From Candidatus Nesterenkonia stercoripullorum (GTDB lineage: Bacteria > Actinomycetota > Actinomycetes > Actinomycetales > Micrococcaceae): 7,696 bases of DNA. Positions within the stretch are counted from its first letter, which is position 1, and each line of letters begins with the position of its first letter. Of the stretch, positions 5,828-7,696 are shown in pieces. The notes beneath the pieces were generated by a model, which saw only the letters and a list, made by a program, of their open reading frames with translations, ran no database searches and was not told the DNA's origin. The position numbers were made by a program, and so were the translations under genes. The stretch lies in NCBI GenBank assembly GCA_019114115.1, contig DXGD01000326.1, positions 1-7,696 of the forward strand, read 5' to 3'.

Positions 5828-5834
5828 CGTACAA
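5805..5834 (-). promoter_or_regulatory. Candidate promoter of the second TetR gene
   Basis: On the minus strand, TTGTAC (5834-5829) and TAGACT (5810-5805) are 18 bp apart, a plausible -35/-10 pair with 3/6 and 4/6 matches to consensus. The start would be near 5798, leaving a leader of about 41 nt with AGGAG before the GTG. It overlaps the exporter promoter on the other strand. Confidence 0.35.
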
Positions 5835-5835
5835 T
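5830..5835 (+). promoter_or_regulatory. Candidate -10 element of the ABC exporter operon
   Basis: TACAAT matches TATAAT at 5 of 6 positions. Transcription would begin near 5842, giving a leader of about 20 nt that holds GAAGGGG (5851-5857) 5 nt before the ATPase ATG. The -35 region (TCTACT, 5807-5812) is poor. The element lies inside the GTAC array. Confidence 0.45.
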
Positions 5836-5862
5836 GTACGCATATATCAAGAAGGGGTCGAT

Positions 5863-6831
5863 ATGCCGCAGGAGAAGGCGATCGAGGCCACCGGCCTCGT
5901 CAAGCAGTATAAGAACAAATACGCCCTGGACGGCGTGGATCTTCACGTATCCCGGGGCACTGTCCACGGCCTGCTCGGGCCCAACGGTGCGGGCAAGACC
6001 ACGGCCGTGCGGATCTTCACCACGCTCACCTACCCTGACAGCGGGTCTGCCCGGGTCGCGGGGTTCGATGTCACCTCCGAACCCCGGCAGGTGCGCCGCC
6101 GGATCGGACTGACCGGTCAGCAGACCGCCGTCGACGATCTACTCACGGCACGGCAGAACCTCGTCATGTTCGGGCGGCTCTTCAGGCTGGACAAGGCTCA
6201 CGCCCAGCAGCGGGCAGAAGAGCTCCTGACGATGTTCGGCCTGACCGACTCCGCCGGACTCTCTCCCAAGAAGTTCTCCGGCGGCATGCGCCGCCGGCTG
6301 GACCTGGCGGCCTCGATGATCCTCGCTCCCGAAGTGCTGTTCCTGGACGAGCCGACCACCGGCCTGGACCCGGCCGGGCGTCGTGAAGTGTGGGAGGTCG
6401 TCCGCGAGCTGGCCGCTACGGGAACCACCGTCCTGCTCACCACGCACTACTTGGATGAGGCGGACAAGCTCTGCGACCGGATCAGCCTGATCGATCATGG
6501 ACGCAACTTCGTCGAAGACACCCCCGCAGGCCTCAAACGCCAGATCGGCCAGGAGCGCCTGGAGCTCCTGGCCGCCGACCCGGCACAGCTGAACAGGCTG
6601 AGCCAGATCGTGGTCGACCTCACCGGCATCCAGCCCGACGTCGAGGAGGCTGAGGCGCGGCTCAGCGTCCCCGTGGCCGACGGCGTCACCGCCCTGACCG
6701 CCGTCGCCGCCGAGATTCGCGCGCAGGAGATCGACATCGCCGATATCGGGCTGCGGCGTCCGACTCTGGACGAAGCGTTCCTCCACCTGACCACCTCCCC
6801 CAGCGCCACCCGCAAGGAGAAGGCACTATGA
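5863..6831 (+). CDS. ABC exporter ATP-binding subunit, DrrA-type
   Basis: This 322-residue cytoplasmic ATPase powers an ABC-2 exporter with the permease encoded next. Landmarks: Walker A GPNGAGKTT (about 39-47), Q-loop in IGLTGQQ (about 81-87), signature FSGGMRRRLDLA (about 138-149), Walker B VLFLDEP (about 158-164), D-loop TGLDP, and switch His in TTH (about 195). The C-terminal tail (about 225-310), ending in RRPTLDEAFLHLT, is the extension typical of daunorubicin-resistance DrrA-like ATPases. All residues needed for ATP hydrolysis appear intact. The ATG at 5863 is chosen over longer in-frame extensions because GAAGGGG lies 5 nt upstream and homology begins at once. The stop overlaps the permease start by ATGA, implying translational coupling. 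Drug or toxic-metabolite efflux is likely from family and context; the substrate is unknown. Confidence 0.95.
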   Translation: MPQEKAIEATGLVKQYKNKYALDGVDLHVSRGTVHGLLGPNGAGKTTAVRIFTTLTYPDSGSARVAGFDVTSEPRQVRRRIGLTGQQTAVDDLLTARQNLVMFGRLFRLDKAHAQQRAEELLTMFGLTDSAGLSPKKFSGGMRRRLDLAASMILAPEVLFLDEPTTGLDPAGRREVWEVVRELAATGTTVLLTTHYLDEADKLCDRISLIDHGRNFVEDTPAGLKRQIGQERLELLAADPAQLNRLSQIVVDLTGIQPDVEEAEARLSVPVADGVTALTAVAAEIRAQEIDIADIGLRRPTLDEAFLHLTTSPSATRKEKAL

Positions 6832-7696
6832 CGACGCCCACCACCTCAGCCCCCATACCTGCTCAGGAGCAGAGCACCGCCACGGATACTGCCGGCTCGC
6901 GCTTCGCCTGGGCTCTGCGTGACTGCTGGACCATCGTGCTCCAGGAATTCACGCATTTGCTCCGCCAGCCCTCGACTTTCGCGTGGCAGATCGGCTTCCC
7001 GGTGGTCATGGTCCTGATGTTCGTCTACGTCTTCGGCTCCGCCATGGACGTGACGGGCCAGGGCGCCGGCGAAGGCTACGTAGACTTCGCCATGCCCGGA
7101 ATGTTCGCCATGACGATGGCGCTCGGCTTCATGGATACCGCCTACGCGGTCACGCACAACAAGGAGAAGGGATTCATGGACCGCTTCCGGTCCATGCCGA
7201 TGTCCTCCTCCGCCCCCGTCACCGGCCGGGCATTCTCGGATGTGATCCGCGCGGCGCTTGATCTGACGATCATCGCCATCGTCGCACTGCTCATCGGGTG
7301 GCGGTCCGGCGGGAGCCTCGGCGCTACGCTGTTCGCGTTCCTCCTGCTCCTGTGGCTGCGGCTGGCGCTCATTTTCGTCGGCATCTTCCTGGGGCTGTGC
7401 ATCAAGAACACCGAAACGGCCGGGATGCTCTTCGCCGTGGCCTTCCCGCTCGGGTTCATCTCCTCGGTCTTCACGCCGCCGGATATGATGCCGGGCTGGC
7501 TGGGCGCTATCGCGGCCTGGAACCCCGTCTCCTCGACGGCGACGGCGATCCGTGAGCTCTTTCAGACCCCTGGCATCGAGCTTCTCGAACCGGCGTACTG
7601 GATCGACGGGCATGCGCTGGCGGCCGCCGTCGTGTGGCCGGCAGTGATCATGCTCATCTTCGGCCCGCTCGCCGTCCGGCAGTTCAAGGGACTCAG
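6828..7696 (+). CDS. ABC-2 type exporter permease, DrrB-like (partial, runs off the right edge)
   Basis: This is the membrane subunit of the exporter; 289 codons are visible with no stop before the window ends. The ATG overlaps the ATPase stop (ATGA), with AAGGAG 8 nt upstream. After a Thr/Ala-rich, probably cytoplasmic tail (1-25), six hydrophobic segments are visible at about 52-73, 84-108, 144-160, 168-192, 199-218 and 262-283, the usual six-helix ABC-2 layout. The cytoplasmic loop EKGFMDRFRSMPMSSSAPV (about 112-131) and WNPVSSTATAIRELF (about 231-245) are characteristic of DrrB-like permeases. The sixth segment is complete and followed by RQFKGL, so the true end is probably only a few codons outside the window. 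It should pair with the ATPase as a homodimeric pump core. Confidence 0.93.
   Translation, partial: MTTPTTSAPIPAQEQSTATDTAGSRFAWALRDCWTIVLQEFTHLLRQPSTFAWQIGFPVVMVLMFVYVFGSAMDVTGQGAGEGYVDFAMPGMFAMTMALGFMDTAYAVTHNKEKGFMDRFRSMPMSSSAPVTGRAFSDVIRAALDLTIIAIVALLIGWRSGGSLGATLFAFLLLLWLRLALIFVGIFLGLCIKNTETAGMLFAVAFPLGFISSVFTPPDMMPGWLGAIAAWNPVSSTATAIRELFQTPGIELLEPAYWIDGHALAAAVVWPAVIMLIFGPLAVRQFKGL

Larger units (their letters stand above)
5798..5841. promoter_or_regulatory. Candidate TetR operator: array of GTAC palindromes
   Basis: GTAC occurs at 5798, 5822, 5829 and 5836; the last three are exactly 7 bp apart. GTACGCT (5798-5804) and AGCGTAC (5819-5825) form a perfect 7-bp inverted repeat. A separate 22-bp dyad spans 5820-5841, with arms GCGTAC/GTACGC and a central GTAC (16 of 22 positions symmetric). 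The array covers the promoter candidates of both divergent transcripts, as expected of an operator for the adjacent TetR protein. Confidence 0.55.

Noticed and set aside
5668..5862. N-terminal extension of the ABC ATPase upstream of 5863
   Set aside because: It runs antisense through the divergent TetR gene and its promoter; the ATG at 5863 has a good ribosome binding site and begins right at the family homology.
6846..7613. 255-codon minus-strand open frame opposite the permease
   Set aside because: Its composition (His/Arg/Glu-rich, low complexity) is that of an antisense shadow, and the plus strand encodes an obvious six-helix permease.

Overview
The DNA is GC-rich with strong G/C third-position bias. 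It carries GTG as well as ATG starts, a probable leaderless gene, and families typical of Actinobacteria: a GAF plus winged-helix regulator paired with an ExaC/AldB aldehyde dehydrogenase, several TetR regulators, and a DrrA/DrrB-type exporter. I infer a high-GC actinobacterium, plausibly Micrococcales. The genus cannot be fixed from the sequence. There are no tRNA or rRNA genes, CRISPR arrays, insertion sequences or phage genes.

Layout, left to right. (1) Positions 1-105 hold a strong hairpin downstream of the aldehyde dehydrogenase. (2) An NAD(P)-dependent aldehyde dehydrogenase on the minus strand (106-1629) and a GAF-domain regulator on the plus strand (1785-2969) diverge from a 155-bp region with a TGCAA-N5-TTGCA dyad. 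(3) On the minus strand, a RibD-C/dihydrofolate-reductase-like protein (3700-4263) is followed 42 bp later by a TetR regulator (3019-3657) that has its own probable leaderless promoter. (4) An HxlR regulator (about 4422-4916, plus) diverges from the reductase across a region with three degenerate 18-bp tandem repeats and a 10-bp inverted repeat. (5) A second TetR regulator (5016-5756, minus) diverges from a two-gene ABC exporter operon: an ATPase (5863-6831), then a permease (6828 to beyond the right edge) joined by an ATGA overlap. Four GTAC elements and two overlapping, opposed promoter candidates fill the space between regulator and operon.

How it works together (inference from context): the window is a row of regulator-plus-target modules. 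The GAF regulator probably senses an aldehyde- or alcohol-related signal and controls the dehydrogenase. HxlR, with one cysteine at its N-terminus, probably controls the reductase. The second TetR probably represses the exporter until a toxic compound binds it. Convergent gene ends (2961-2990 and 4919-4976) carry GC-rich hairpins without T-runs.

I found no new multi-gene system. The best points for a second look are regulatory: the overlapping GTAC-array promoters of the exporter, the 18-bp repeats at the HxlR/reductase junction, and the leaderless TetR gene with a CAG/CTG hairpin near its 5' end.
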